Below, one piece after another: positions 18,857-27,277 of a stretch of DNA of 64,000 bases. The stretch's first letter is position 1; each line of letters begins with the position of its first letter. The position numbers were made by a program, and so were the translations under genes. Location: NCBI GenBank assembly GCA_014873095.1, contig CP050848.1, positions 5,577,850-5,641,849 on the forward strand, read 5' to 3'. The notes beneath the pieces are model-generated. The model saw only the letters and a program-made list of their open reading frames with translations, did no database searches and was not told where the DNA came from. Source of the DNA: Planctomycetales bacterium ZRK34. GTDB taxonomy: Bacteria > Planctomycetota > Phycisphaerae > Phycisphaerales > Zrk34.

Positions 18857-18890
18857 AACAAGGCGGGGCGACTTAAGTCGCCCCGCCTCA
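18857..18890. terminator. Perfect 28-bp palindrome between convergent genes (probable bidirectional terminator)
   Basis: AGGCGGGGCGACTTAAGTCGCCCCGCCT (18861-18888, given by its two 14-base arms) is a perfect inverted repeat between the stop codons of the XylR-type regulator (plus) and gspD (minus). There is no long T-run, but symmetry and position fit a bidirectional terminator. It starts AACAAGGCG, as does a related hairpin at 59961. Confidence 0.6.
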
Positions 18891-18897
18891 GGTCTAA

Positions 18898-21219
18898 TCA
18901 CTGATTGGCCGGCAGGCGCAACATCGGATCGATTTCGTTAGGCGCGTTGGTTGGGTTTTTCGCGTCGGGGTCGTAGTCCGGCGCGGGGTGTTCCTGGCCG
19001 TCGCCGCGCTGCATGCCGCGCAGGTGGCGATTGAATTCACCGGGCTGGACGGCGTGGGGAACGATCTGCGTGCCGCGCTGCTCATCGGCGGAGATGTCTT
19101 CAAGCTGCTCGGGCTGAGAGGCGATGTGCGGCGTGAGGAAAATCAACAGTTCGGTCTTGCGCTTCTCGTTCTGCTGACGCTGAAACAGCAGGCCGACCAG
19201 CGGGATGTCGCCGAGCAGCGGAACCTTCGAGATCGTGGCAGTCTTCTGATCCTGCATGAGCCCGCCGATGACGATGGTCTTACCGGTGGGGATCGACACG
19301 CGGGTCGACGCCGATCGCTTTTCGATCACGGGCGCGTCGACGGTTTCGGAGATGGGTACGGTGTCGCCGCTGATGGCGCTGATCTCGGGGGCGACGTTCA
19401 TGGTGACCAGCCCCGAATCGTTGATCTGGGGCGTGACGGTCAGCAGGATACCGACGTCGTCGTACTGAATGGTGTTGATGGTGTCGCCGTTGTCGGTGAC
19501 GCGGGTGTTTCGGATGAAGGGCACTTCGGAGCCGACGGTGATGGAGGCTTCCTGGTTGTCGGCGGCGAGGATGTACGGACGGCTGAGAATTTCAAGCTTG
19601 CCGACTTCCTCCAGCGCGCGAAGCGTGGCGGACACATCCCCGGCGACCATCTTGTAGGCGAAGCCGCCCGAAGCGTCGGCCGCGGCCTCGACACCGAAAT
19701 CAGTGAAGAGATTCGAGGCGTTGGGGGCATCGAGTACGCTAAACTCCGCGCCGACGTCGACGCCATCCGAATGCGTGACCTCGGCGATAAGCACCTTGAT
19801 CAGCACCTGCGGAACATCCCGATCAAGCTCGGAAATGATCTGGCGAACGCGGTCAAAATTCGTCGGCGCGGTCATGACCAGCAAGCTGTTGGTATCGGCG
19901 TCAGCGACGACCTCGACCTGGCCGCGCAAATCGCTGGCGGCTTCGAGCGAGTCCTGCGAGAGATTACCGGCGGCCCGGGCGAAAGCCTCGCGGAAAGCGG
20001 CGCGGGGGTCGTTGTTATTGTTGTTATTGGTGGTGTTGCTTCTGCTGCCGCGCTCACGGTTGGCGGCGTTGCCGGGGACATTGGTGCTGCCGGAAGATGA
20101 GGTGGTGCTGGTGCCGAAGATGTTGCTGAGCACGGTCTGAAGATTCTCCGCGTCGGCATGCACCACCTTGTAGACGAAGACCGCCTGCTGGGCGACGGGG
20201 TTGGCGTCGAGTTGTTTGATCACGTCGGTGATGACTTCGATCATCGAAGCCGAAGCCGTCACGACCACCGTGTTGGTGCGATCGTCGGCCGAGGCGACGG
20301 CGGGGGTTTCGGATCGAACGCCCGGCTGCTCTTCGTTGTTGTCACGGTCCCGGCCGCGACCGAAAAACGGGCGGAAACGATCCCGACCGGATCGGGACTG
20401 ATTCTGAGCGTTCTGACCGAATGTGTTGTTGATGAGCTTGGCGGTGTCCGAGGCGCGGGCGTACTGCAGCGGGAAGACCTTGACCTCCGAGGCGGTCGTC
20501 AGGGCCAGATCCATCGCGCTGATGACCTGGACGATGCGGTTGACATTGGCGGAGGTGTCGGTGATGACGATGGTGTTGGAGCCGGCGTTGGAGGTGGCGG
20601 CGGCATTGTCGCTGAGCACGGGCGTGAGGTCTTTGAGCAACTGCGTCGCTTCGGCGTTCTGAATCGGCACCACCTGCGTGATCACCTGATCGGTCAGAGC
20701 GATCTTGTCCGGATCGGCCCCGACATGCACCGGCACCGCCGACTTGGTTGCCTGAGCCACCGGCACGATCTTCAGCGTCCGGTTCATCCGCACCGCCGCA
20801 TATCCTTTGCCGCGCAGAACCGTGTCGAGCACGGCGACGGCTTCGTCCACGCTCATCGGTTTGCGGTTGATGACGGTGATGCGGCCGGTCACCTCGGCGG
20901 GCTTGATGATCACGAGGCCGGCCACTTCGGCGAGATGATCCAGGACCGTGTCGATGGTGGCGTCGCGGAAGTTCATGAGGATCGGCGCGTCGGGTGTCGC
21001 CAGCGGAGCCGGGGGTTCGACCGGTTCTTTGGGCGCGACAGGCACGGCCGGCTCCGCAGGCGCGGCCGGTGTCACAGGGGCTGCAGGTACTCCCGTCGCC
21101 GGGGCGGGCGTTGCGGCGGCGGGTTGATCGGTCGCCGCCGGTTCATCATCGCTGAAACCCGGTCCGCCGAACGCGCAGACCATGCTCAATATCAGGCATG
21201 TGATAAAACGATGGTTCAT
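18898..21219 (-). CDS. gspD: Type II secretion system outer-membrane secretin GspD
   Basis: A 773-residue secretin forming the outer-membrane channel. A signal peptide (ITCLILSMVCAFGGPGFS) is followed by an Ala/Pro-rich linker (residues ~25-75). The N0 domain begins with APILMNFRDATIDTVLDHLAEVAGLVI, and repeated N1-N3 domains contain VVPIQNAEATQLLKDLTPVLS and TNSLLVMTAPTNFDRVRQII. The C-terminal secretin domain holds VPFIRNTRV, DVGILLTVTPQI, and the signature GKTIVIGGLMQDQKTATISKVPLLGDIPLVGLLF. A Asn/Ser-rich insert is present near residue 400. It is the last gene of the long sigma/gsp operon and overlaps the GspC-like gene by four bases. Confidence 0.95.
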   Translation of the reverse strand: MNHRFITCLILSMVCAFGGPGFSDDEPAATDQPAAATPAPATGVPAAPVTPAAPAEPAVPVAPKEPVEPPAPLATPDAPILMNFRDATIDTVLDHLAEVAGLVIIKPAEVTGRITVINRKPMSVDEAVAVLDTVLRGKGYAAVRMNRTLKIVPVAQATKSAVPVHVGADPDKIALTDQVITQVVPIQNAEATQLLKDLTPVLSDNAAATSNAGSNTIVITDTSANVNRIVQVISAMDLALTTASEVKVFPLQYARASDTAKLINNTFGQNAQNQSRSGRDRFRPFFGRGRDRDNNEEQPGVRSETPAVASADDRTNTVVVTASASMIEVITDVIKQLDANPVAQQAVFVYKVVHADAENLQTVLSNIFGTSTTSSSGSTNVPGNAANRERGSRSNTTNNNNNNDPRAAFREAFARAAGNLSQDSLEAASDLRGQVEVVADADTNSLLVMTAPTNFDRVRQIISELDRDVPQVLIKVLIAEVTHSDGVDVGAEFSVLDAPNASNLFTDFGVEAAADASGGFAYKMVAGDVSATLRALEEVGKLEILSRPYILAADNQEASITVGSEVPFIRNTRVTDNGDTINTIQYDDVGILLTVTPQINDSGLVTMNVAPEISAISGDTVPISETVDAPVIEKRSASTRVSIPTGKTIVIGGLMQDQKTATISKVPLLGDIPLVGLLFQRQQNEKRKTELLIFLTPHIASQPEQLEDISADEQRGTQIVPHAVQPGEFNRHLRGMQRGDGQEHPAPDYDPDAKNPTNAPNEIDPMLRLPANQ

Positions 21220-21836
21220 CGTTGCAACTCCTGCTCACGGCGACGGCGAAGTCGCTCGATAATGGACATGGTTGACTCATCGGTGGCGCTGGCTTGATCC
21301 CCGGCGTCTGCCGCCGGCGGCGGATTTGTCGAAGTGGTTGCCGCTTGCCCGGCCCCGGTGGTTCCCGGTGACGGTGCAGCCGGTGCAGCAATCTGGCCCG
21401 ACAGCGTCTGACCCACCGCGATGTTGACCGGCTTTGCTTCTCGTTCAAACACGACCGCGTCCTGCGTGACCTGCTTGAGGCTGAAGTCCTCGACCGCCTC
21501 GCCCGGCGTCAATCGAATCAAGCGGCCGTCCCGGCGATCTTCACAAAATGCGATGCGGTGTTCACCGACCAGGCTCGTGCCGACGAGCACGTAGTTTTCC
21601 CCCGGAAGCGGCGGCGCTGACTCACGGGCATCATCCGCGGAGGCGTTTGACTCGGCTGTTTTTTCCGTATCGTCTGAAGTGGAGCGTTCAGGCTTGGGCG
21701 GCTGGCGGCGTGGTGAAAACATGTTGCGCTGCACTACGATCTCGTAGCGCTGCCATGCGGGCGAGGGCGCAGCATCCGCGCCGAACGCCGTAGCGCCGAA
21801 CAAGCCGATCAACAACATCACGATCCATCGCTTCAC
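21216..21836 (-). CDS. GspC/PilP-like inner-membrane linker protein of the type II secretion system
   Basis: A 206-residue protein with an N-terminal hydrophobic segment (MKRWIVMLLIGLFGATAFGA). It is followed by WQRYEIVVQRNMFSPRRQPP, the conserved start of the GspC homology region, an acidic Ser/Thr linker, and a small beta domain YVLVGTSLVGEHRIAFCED...LIRLTPGEAVEDFSLKQVT (residues ~92-145). The C-terminus is Ala/Pro-rich and ends with a basic helix. The homology-region domain of GspC contacts the secretin, and this gene lies directly before gspD, which supports the assignment. There is no PDZ domain, so it is a reduced form. Confidence 0.72.
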   Translation of the reverse strand: MKRWIVMLLIGLFGATAFGADAAPSPAWQRYEIVVQRNMFSPRRQPPKPERSTSDDTEKTAESNASADDARESAPPLPGENYVLVGTSLVGEHRIAFCEDRRDGRLIRLTPGEAVEDFSLKQVTQDAVVFEREAKPVNIAVGQTLSGQIAAPAAPSPGTTGAGQAATTSTNPPPAADAGDQASATDESTMSIIERLRRRREQELQR

Positions 21837-22366
21837 GAGTCTTCCTTCGGCGGCTGCCGCCAGAGCGTTGAAATCCGAAGATCGACTTTCATGTCTTCAC
21901 GCCCGTCCGTCGTCGCCAGCCGCAGGCGCTCGATCCGCAGCGGCACATCGGTCGTGTCCAACCGATACAGAAACCGGCTGATTTCCGACATCGATCCGCT
22001 GCCGGAAACGGCGACGATCACCTCGCGCAGTTCGCCCTTGCCGGCCGGCCGCTCGGGTTGAACCGTCGCCAGGTTCACTTTCGCCTGCTTGGCCGCATCG
22101 CGCAGGGTGTAAAGCAGCTTTGCTTCCGAGGCGGCCGGGTCTGTCGGCAAACCGGTTTTGACGATTTGACGCCAGCGCGGGGCCAGTTCACGGCGCGTGT
22201 GCATCAGCCGCTGATTGGCTTCGAGTTGTTCGAGCACCAGCAGCTTCTGATCGGCCAACTCCTGCCGCCAATCCGACAGCGGGGTCCACACCCAGCGATC
22301 GCCCACCAGGATGAGCACGGCAACCAGTGCCGCGATCGCGATGATCCGTTCACGCTTACTCAGCAT
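21833..22366 (-). CDS. GspM/PilO-like type II secretion protein
   Basis: A 177-residue bitopic protein: one N-terminal transmembrane segment (IIAIAALVAVLILVGDRWVW), a coiled-coil-like stretch (residues ~30-75), and a ferredoxin-like alpha/beta domain with VIVAVSGSGSMSEISRFLYRLDTTDVPLRIERL. This layout and its place between the GspL-like and GspC-like genes identify it as the GspM/PilO partner of the assembly platform. Its start overlaps the gspL stop by 11 bases. Confidence 0.78.
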   Translation of the reverse strand: MLSKRERIIAIAALVAVLILVGDRWVWTPLSDWRQELADQKLLVLEQLEANQRLMHTRRELAPRWRQIVKTGLPTDPAASEAKLLYTLRDAAKQAKVNLATVQPERPAGKGELREVIVAVSGSGSMSEISRFLYRLDTTDVPLRIERLRLATTDGREDMKVDLRISTLWRQPPKEDS

Positions 22367-23783
22367 GGCTCACCTCCGTGGGCTGCGGCTTTTCGACAGG
22401 CTCATCACCGGCGATCACCGTGTTACGATCCAGGTGCAGCGAAATGGCGAAGTTGATCTGGCGTTCGGACTTGCCGGCTTCGCGCATGAACAGCAGTTTG
22501 ACCTGCGAGATGCCGTCCGACTTAGCCAGTTTGTCGCGCAGTTCGAGCACGCCGCGGTCCTGCTCGGCCTTGCCGCTGAGCACCGCCGAGTGGTCTTCAC
22601 GGATCGTCAACTCATTGAGCCACACCGTGCCGCGCTCCGGGAAAGCCAGCGTCATCTCGCGCAGCATCTCCATCGCCCGCGGCCGATGACGCAGCCATTG
22701 CTCAGCCTGACGCACACGATCAACAGTCAGTTTCGCCGCCTCGGCGTTCGGCTGACCGGCGGCAAGCTGCGCGGTCATCTCAGCCAATTCGTTCTTTTCG
22801 CGGTAAATCGACAAACCCATCGCGCCGAGGGCCAGCAGTGCGATCACCGCCGCAATGATCGCCGCGCGCCATCGGATGACGACGTTCGGGCGATGCGGTT
22901 CGGCCAATCGCGAGTTGATCAGATCCACCGGCCGATATTTCGCATCCGCCCCCGCCAAGGCTGCCGCGATCGCCGGGGCGTATCGCTGAACTGTATCCAC
23001 ATCATCAAGCCCGTTGACATGCGGCAGCTTCAGTGATTCAACCGCCGTGCCGATCGCGTCACCCAGTTCCCGTTGCGACTGCCCGGTGGCATGATCCCAT
23101 GCCGTCACATGCACCGCCGACCGCCGCACCGCCTCGGCAAGCTGTGGCTCGCCGGCGATCAGGCGTTTGAGATTGCCCGCAAGATCGCGGCCCCGCCCCA
23201 CGTGAACAAGCGCTGCCAGTTGCCCCTCGCGACGGACCGCCAACTCGCCGGACTCGTCATCACATCGAAGCACGGCCGCATCATTTTCAAGCATGGTCGC
23301 CAGCGCGGCGGTCGATGACGTCACACCATCGACGCGCAGCCCCGCCGCCTCGGCGATTTTGATCGCACGTTGAGCATTCTGCCGCGTTGCCGCCACCATC
23401 AACACCGCCCCGCCCAGCGATGCGTTCGGCGGCACATAGTCCATCATCAACTGCTCGGCATCGACGGTGAACACCCGATCGGCGCCGAGCCGCAGCATGT
23501 CACGCAGCGCCTGCGGATCAGCCGGCGGCACCGGGTACACCCGCGTCATCAGCCACTTGGCCGGCAGCCCGAGCATCACGTGCCGCGCCCGAATGTTGCT
23601 CGCCTTGAGCGCCTGACGCAGGGCTTTGCCCATCACCGCCGCGTCGTCGAGCGACTCGATCGAATCGAATTCAACATCCGCCACGGCCCGCACGCGCGGT
23701 CGGCCATTGAGCCGTATCTCCGCCGCGAGGATGCGGCGCTCGCCAAACGCCAGGCCCAGTCTTACACGCCCATGCCACGCCAT
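22356..23783 (-). CDS. gspL: GspL-like (PilM-PilN type) assembly-platform protein
   Basis: A 475-residue protein. The N-terminal ~280 residues form an actin/PilM-like cytoplasmic domain (RVRLGLAFGERRILAAEI; VMLGLPAKWLMTRVYPVPP; AAGLRVDGVTSSTAALATML). A transmembrane helix follows at ~300-325 (AAIIAAVIALLALGAMGLSI), then a coiled coil and a PilN/GspL-like periplasmic domain (AVLSGKAEQDRGVLELRDKLAK). It would recruit the GspE ATPase and contact GspM. It overlaps gspK by one base at its start. Confidence 0.82.
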   Translation of the reverse strand: MAWHGRVRLGLAFGERRILAAEIRLNGRPRVRAVADVEFDSIESLDDAAVMGKALRQALKASNIRARHVMLGLPAKWLMTRVYPVPPADPQALRDMLRLGADRVFTVDAEQLMMDYVPPNASLGGAVLMVAATRQNAQRAIKIAEAAGLRVDGVTSSTAALATMLENDAAVLRCDDESGELAVRREGQLAALVHVGRGRDLAGNLKRLIAGEPQLAEAVRRSAVHVTAWDHATGQSQRELGDAIGTAVESLKLPHVNGLDDVDTVQRYAPAIAAALAGADAKYRPVDLINSRLAEPHRPNVVIRWRAAIIAAVIALLALGAMGLSIYREKNELAEMTAQLAAGQPNAEAAKLTVDRVRQAEQWLRHRPRAMEMLREMTLAFPERGTVWLNELTIREDHSAVLSGKAEQDRGVLELRDKLAKSDGISQVKLLFMREAGKSERQINFAISLHLDRNTVIAGDEPVEKPQPTEVSHAE

Positions 23784-25174
23784 CAGAATTCCCCCCTGTC
23801 GGTGCTGGTCGCCAGTTCCTTTTCCGTCGCCCCATCGCGTACCTGATCCAGCACAGCCCGGTCCAGCGGCCAGCCCAGATGTGTCAGCCGCTGCCAGAGC
23901 AAAATCTTCGCCGGGGCGGTCGTGGTGTCGTACACCAACCGGTAGCGTTCAAACGCCCGCCCGCCGGGACTGACCGCCACCAGGTCGACGCTGTGCTGAT
24001 CGCTGTGGGCCGTGATCATTCCGCCGATTGACAGCGCCTTTTCACGATCGAGTACCTGCGTGACCCACGCCACGCTCGACAGACTCGACGAGGTTTCATC
24101 TTGCGAATCGTTCTCGCTGCCCGCCCGGTAGCTGATCATCGCATCGGCGTCAGCCTCTTCGAGGCCGGGCAGCGTGATCAACACTTCACGCGGGGCCTTG
24201 TTGATGTTGATGACGCCGCCCGACTGCTGGGCGTTGTTGCCCTGCGTGCTGGTCGTGGTCAGCCGTGTTTCAACAGCCCCGAACTCCTCCAGCGTCATCT
24301 GCGATTTGTAATACAGATCGATGATATTCCGATGCGGGCGATTGCTGACGATGTTCTGCGCGACCTCGATAGCGCGATCCTCATCCATCGATTCCTTGAG
24401 CACATCAACCAGCGCTTGCGTGTCATCATCACCGGCCCGGTTTGAAGCGCGGTTGACATTGACAATCTGCTGGGTTGAGTCATCGCTCTGCTCGGCAGTA
24501 GTTGCCTTGCTGTAAACGGTCACAAACGGAAAGATGCCGAGATCGAGTTTGCCGTCTTCATTGTCCGGCGGGTCCGATGCGTCGCCATCGTCCTCGTTTG
24601 GATCGAGGATGCCGTTGCGGTTGGCGTCTTCACCGTAGAGTTCCATGGCGGTGAAGCCGCGCACAAGCAGCAGTTCTTCGATGGTTTCCAGCGCAGCGTT
24701 TTTCACCGGGTACGGATCGTCCAGCAACGTGTAATAATCGTTTTCAGCACCCTCGGCTTGCGGGTCTGAGTCCGTATCGCGCCAGTCGATGATCGACGAG
24801 GCAAGCTGCGTGGTCATCCCCGGCAGGTCTTCGAGCATTTCGAGCGTGGCGTCGTTGAGGTTCAACTTGGCGTTTTCTTCAGTGATGCCCCAGGTGTATT
24901 CCTGGTCGTCGGTGGTGTCGACATGCAGCATCCACACGTAGCCGCCTCCGATCGCGATGGCATCAGCCGGCAGGTCTTCACCCCATCGCAGGATCGCTGC
25001 GGCGGCGCCCTGGGCGATCGCTCGGGCCTGAGCGGAGGCTTCGAGATTGCGCGCGGCCAGCGCCTCGATGCGCATCTGGCGCGTCATCGACAGCACCAGG
25101 CTCGCCAGCACCACCACGACCAGCAGCGCCACGATCAACGCCGCCCCGCGCTGATGTCGCATCGAGCGGCTCAT
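23783..25174 (-). CDS. gspK: Type II secretion minor pseudopilin GspK
   Basis: A 463-residue GspK. The chosen start, MSRSMRHQRGAALIVALLVVVVLASLVLSM, overlaps the gspJ stop by four bases (ATGA). The prepilin-like leader RG-AALIV lacks the Glu at +5, as is normal for GspK. The body has the helix-hairpin-helix-like inserts typical of GspK (LNDATLEMLEDLPGMTTQLASSIIDWRD; NINKAPREVLITLPGLEEADADAMISYR) and an acidic, calcium-binding-like loop DANRNGILDPNEDDGD near residue 190. GspK caps the pseudopilus tip with GspI and GspJ. Confidence 0.9.
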   Translation of the reverse strand: MSRSMRHQRGAALIVALLVVVVLASLVLSMTRQMRIEALAARNLEASAQARAIAQGAAAAILRWGEDLPADAIAIGGGYVWMLHVDTTDDQEYTWGITEENAKLNLNDATLEMLEDLPGMTTQLASSIIDWRDTDSDPQAEGAENDYYTLLDDPYPVKNAALETIEELLLVRGFTAMELYGEDANRNGILDPNEDDGDASDPPDNEDGKLDLGIFPFVTVYSKATTAEQSDDSTQQIVNVNRASNRAGDDDTQALVDVLKESMDEDRAIEVAQNIVSNRPHRNIIDLYYKSQMTLEEFGAVETRLTTTSTQGNNAQQSGGVININKAPREVLITLPGLEEADADAMISYRAGSENDSQDETSSSLSSVAWVTQVLDREKALSIGGMITAHSDQHSVDLVAVSPGGRAFERYRLVYDTTTAPAKILLWQRLTHLGWPLDRAVLDQVRDGATEKELATSTDRGEF

Positions 25175-25893
25175 TGCGTGCTCCCTTCCTTGGCGGCGGC
25201 GTTGGACGCCATCGTCGGCCGAACCAGCAGCACGATGCGCGGGCGATTGGCTCGCTGGATGTCGAACTCGATCGCCTGCGGCAGTTGATTGTCTTCCGAG
25301 CCGGAGTCCCACGCTTGGAGCCAGCTTGTGCCATCGTAATACCGCAGCATGAAATCGCAGACGCCTTCGAGCAGCGTCTGCTGCTGGATGTGGTCATCCT
25401 CGATGGTTTCGGTCAACAGGTTGCGGCGGACATTCCGCACGAGTTTGAAATTGCTGCCGGTGTCTTCGAGTTCCAAGGCGTACTCGATTTCGACCAGGTC
25501 GCTTCGCACGGGCCGCTGGGCTTCACCGGCTCGGTCGACGGACAGTCCGCCACGTGTGTTGATATCCAGGCCCTCGTAGTTGATTTCGCGCAGGCCGATC
25601 TCGGTGACGAACGTAAGCGTCGGGCCGAGCTCGCCGGTGGTGGTCGCCTGCTCGCCAAGCAACGAGGCGGCGAGCAGACCCGTCGGCGGCACGATGGCTT
25701 CGACATCGCCTCGAATCACATTCGCCAGCATCGTGTCCGGCCGGGCGCGATCGACCGCCCGATCCGCCGCGCGCTGCGCCCGCATGCCCGCCGACAGCGC
25801 CGCCGCCAGCGACAGCATCACCGTCGACAGAATCACCAGCGCCACCAGCACCTCCAACAGCGTGAATCCGTCATGTCGAGGGGGCGTGCTCAC
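25171..25893 (-). CDS. gspJ: Type II secretion minor pseudopilin GspJ
   Basis: A 240-residue minor pseudopilin with prepilin leader RHDG-FTLLEVLVALVILSTV (Gly at -1, Glu at +5). The beta-rich C-terminal part, including LVEIEYALELED and VCDFMLRYYDGTSWLQAWDS, matches GspJ. It overlaps gspI and gspK by four bases each and would form the tip complex with them. Confidence 0.88.
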   Translation of the reverse strand: MSTPPRHDGFTLLEVLVALVILSTVMLSLAAALSAGMRAQRAADRAVDRARPDTMLANVIRGDVEAIVPPTGLLAASLLGEQATTTGELGPTLTFVTEIGLREINYEGLDINTRGGLSVDRAGEAQRPVRSDLVEIEYALELEDTGSNFKLVRNVRRNLLTETIEDDHIQQQTLLEGVCDFMLRYYDGTSWLQAWDSGSEDNQLPQAIEFDIQRANRPRIVLLVRPTMASNAAAKEGSTQ

Positions 25894-26306
25894 GGCGCGT
25901 ACTCCTCATCGACCAGCGTCGTCAGCGTGACGTGTCGCTCGATGCTGCGGCTGGTCCATGTCACCGTCACCGCGATCTGCGTGATCGAGGGCCACGTGCT
26001 GTCGTCGACCTCGACGGCCCACGTCATCGGCGTATCTTCCTGCACGTCGAGGCTCTCGCCGGAAGGCGTCGTGTCGAATTCGCCTTCCAGACCGCTGGAT
26101 CGCCAGTCGCCGGTGGCGATCAACTCATCGAGCTTCGCCTGAGCTTTTGTCACCGCCGCGCTGCGCAGCGACGCCTGTTCGCCGATCGCCATCGCCTGCG
26201 TGATCCCGCGCATCGCCACCGGCACCACGATCGCCACCAGCACGATCGCCGCCATCGCTTCCGGCAATGTGAACGCTCCACCATGATGTACTCGATGTCG
26301 CATCAC
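25890..26306 (-). CDS. gspI: Type II secretion minor pseudopilin GspI-like
   Basis: A 138-residue protein with prepilin-type sequence HGGA-FTLPEAMAAIVLVAIVV. Glu at +5 is kept, but the -1 residue is Ala instead of the usual Gly and a Pro is at +4. The globular part WAVEVDDSTWPSITQIAVTVTW resembles GspI. Gene order (H-I-J-K) supports the call. It has four-base overlaps on both sides. Confidence 0.8.
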   Translation of the reverse strand: MMRHRVHHGGAFTLPEAMAAIVLVAIVVPVAMRGITQAMAIGEQASLRSAAVTKAQAKLDELIATGDWRSSGLEGEFDTTPSGESLDVQEDTPMTWAVEVDDSTWPSITQIAVTVTWTSRSIERHVTLTTLVDEEYAP

Positions 26307-26812
26307 CTGGCTGCCCCCCGCTCGACGGTGCGAATCGCGAAAGGTTCGCTTGATGATTCGCTGAACACTTCCAGAACGAATCCCTGCGGGTCCGTCACGC
26401 GGATCGTCATCGGCTCGGCGAAACCGTCGGGTCGAATCGTGATGTACTTGCGGCCGGCGTCGTCATCGATGGGCGTTTCACATTCGAGTTTGATGTCGTC
26501 CGGCAGCGCGATCATGCGGGCGGCGTGATCGGCGACGGGTGTGAACGCTGCGCCGTCCTGCTGGGCGGTGATGCGGCAGGTGTGTTCGGCTTCGTCGAAT
26601 TCGACGCGGTAGGCGCGCCCCTCGGTAACGGCCTGGGCTCGGGCGTAGTGAATCGCCGACAGAATCACCGCCGCCGCATCGCGGTTACGCCGTGCATCGG
26701 TGAACCCCTTGAGCGACGGGGCCGCCAGCGCGAGCGTCACCGACAGCAGAAGCATCACGAAGATGAGCTCCAGCAGGGTAAACGCCGAATTGTGTGCCGC
26801 AATACGTCGCAT
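26303..26812 (-). CDS. gspH: Type II secretion minor pseudopilin GspH-like
   Basis: A 169-residue pseudopilin starting MRRIAAHNSA-FTLLELIFVMLLLSV, with Glu at +5 and Ala at -1. The following region (SLKGFTDARRNRDAAAVILSAIHYARAQAVTEGRAYRVEF) is characteristic of GspH/FimT-like proteins. The start was placed seven bases after the gspG stop; the upstream extension lies inside gspG. It is co-transcribed with gspG-K. Confidence 0.85.
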   Translation of the reverse strand: MRRIAAHNSAFTLLELIFVMLLLSVTLALAAPSLKGFTDARRNRDAAAVILSAIHYARAQAVTEGRAYRVEFDEAEHTCRITAQQDGAAFTPVADHAARMIALPDDIKLECETPIDDDAGRKYITIRPDGFAEPMTIRVTDPQGFVLEVFSESSSEPFAIRTVERGAAR

Positions 26813-26819
26813 GATCAGA

Positions 26820-27266
26820 TCAGCGGTCGTCCTCGGACCAGTTGATGATGTCGTCTTCGGTGCCGGCCTGCCCGTCGGGGCCGGAGGACGACAGGTCGTA
26901 GCTGGAGGTGTTATGACGGCCGGGCTGCTGGTAGTTGTACTGGTTGCCCCACGGGTCTTTCGGCACGCCGCGTTTGATGTACGGCCCGCGCCATGCGTCT
27001 TCCTGCACACCCGAGGGTTGTTCGATCAGCGCCTCAAGGCCTTCTTCGCTGGTGGGGAAGCGACCCGCGTCGATCTCGAAAGCGTCCAACGCCGTTTCGA
27101 GGCTGGCGATGTCCGTGCGCGCTGCGGTGTTGCGGGCCTGCTCGGAGCGGCCGGTGAAGCGCGTGGCCACCACCGCCGCCAGCACCGCCAGAATCACCAG
27201 CACCAGCAGCAGCTCGATCAGCGAAAAACCCGCCCGGTTCGTTTTGGTTTGTCGGACGTACGACAT
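26820..27266 (-). CDS. gspG: Type II secretion major pseudopilin GspG
   Basis: A 148-residue major pseudopilin with leader NRAG-FSLIELLLVLVILAVLAA and the GspG core: DIASLETALDAFEIDAGRFPTSEEGL, then WRGPYIKRGVPKDPWGNQY and a C-terminal acidic loop SSSGPDGQAGTEDDIINW, the calcium-binding site of GspG. The ATG at 27266 has GGAG five bases upstream. An ATG at 27281 overlapping the gspF stop (ATGA) is an alternative that adds five residues. It would polymerise into the pseudopilus. Confidence 0.94.
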   Translation of the reverse strand: MSYVRQTKTNRAGFSLIELLLVLVILAVLAAVVATRFTGRSEQARNTAARTDIASLETALDAFEIDAGRFPTSEEGLEALIEQPSGVQEDAWRGPYIKRGVPKDPWGNQYNYQQPGRHNTSSYDLSSSGPDGQAGTEDDIINWSEDDR

Positions 27267-27277
27267 ATTCACTCCGA

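Noticed and set aside
20158..21297. Plus-strand ORF of 379 codons
   Set aside because: It is antisense to gspD, which has full secretin motifs; the translation is a repetitive Gly/Arg/Asp/His shadow.
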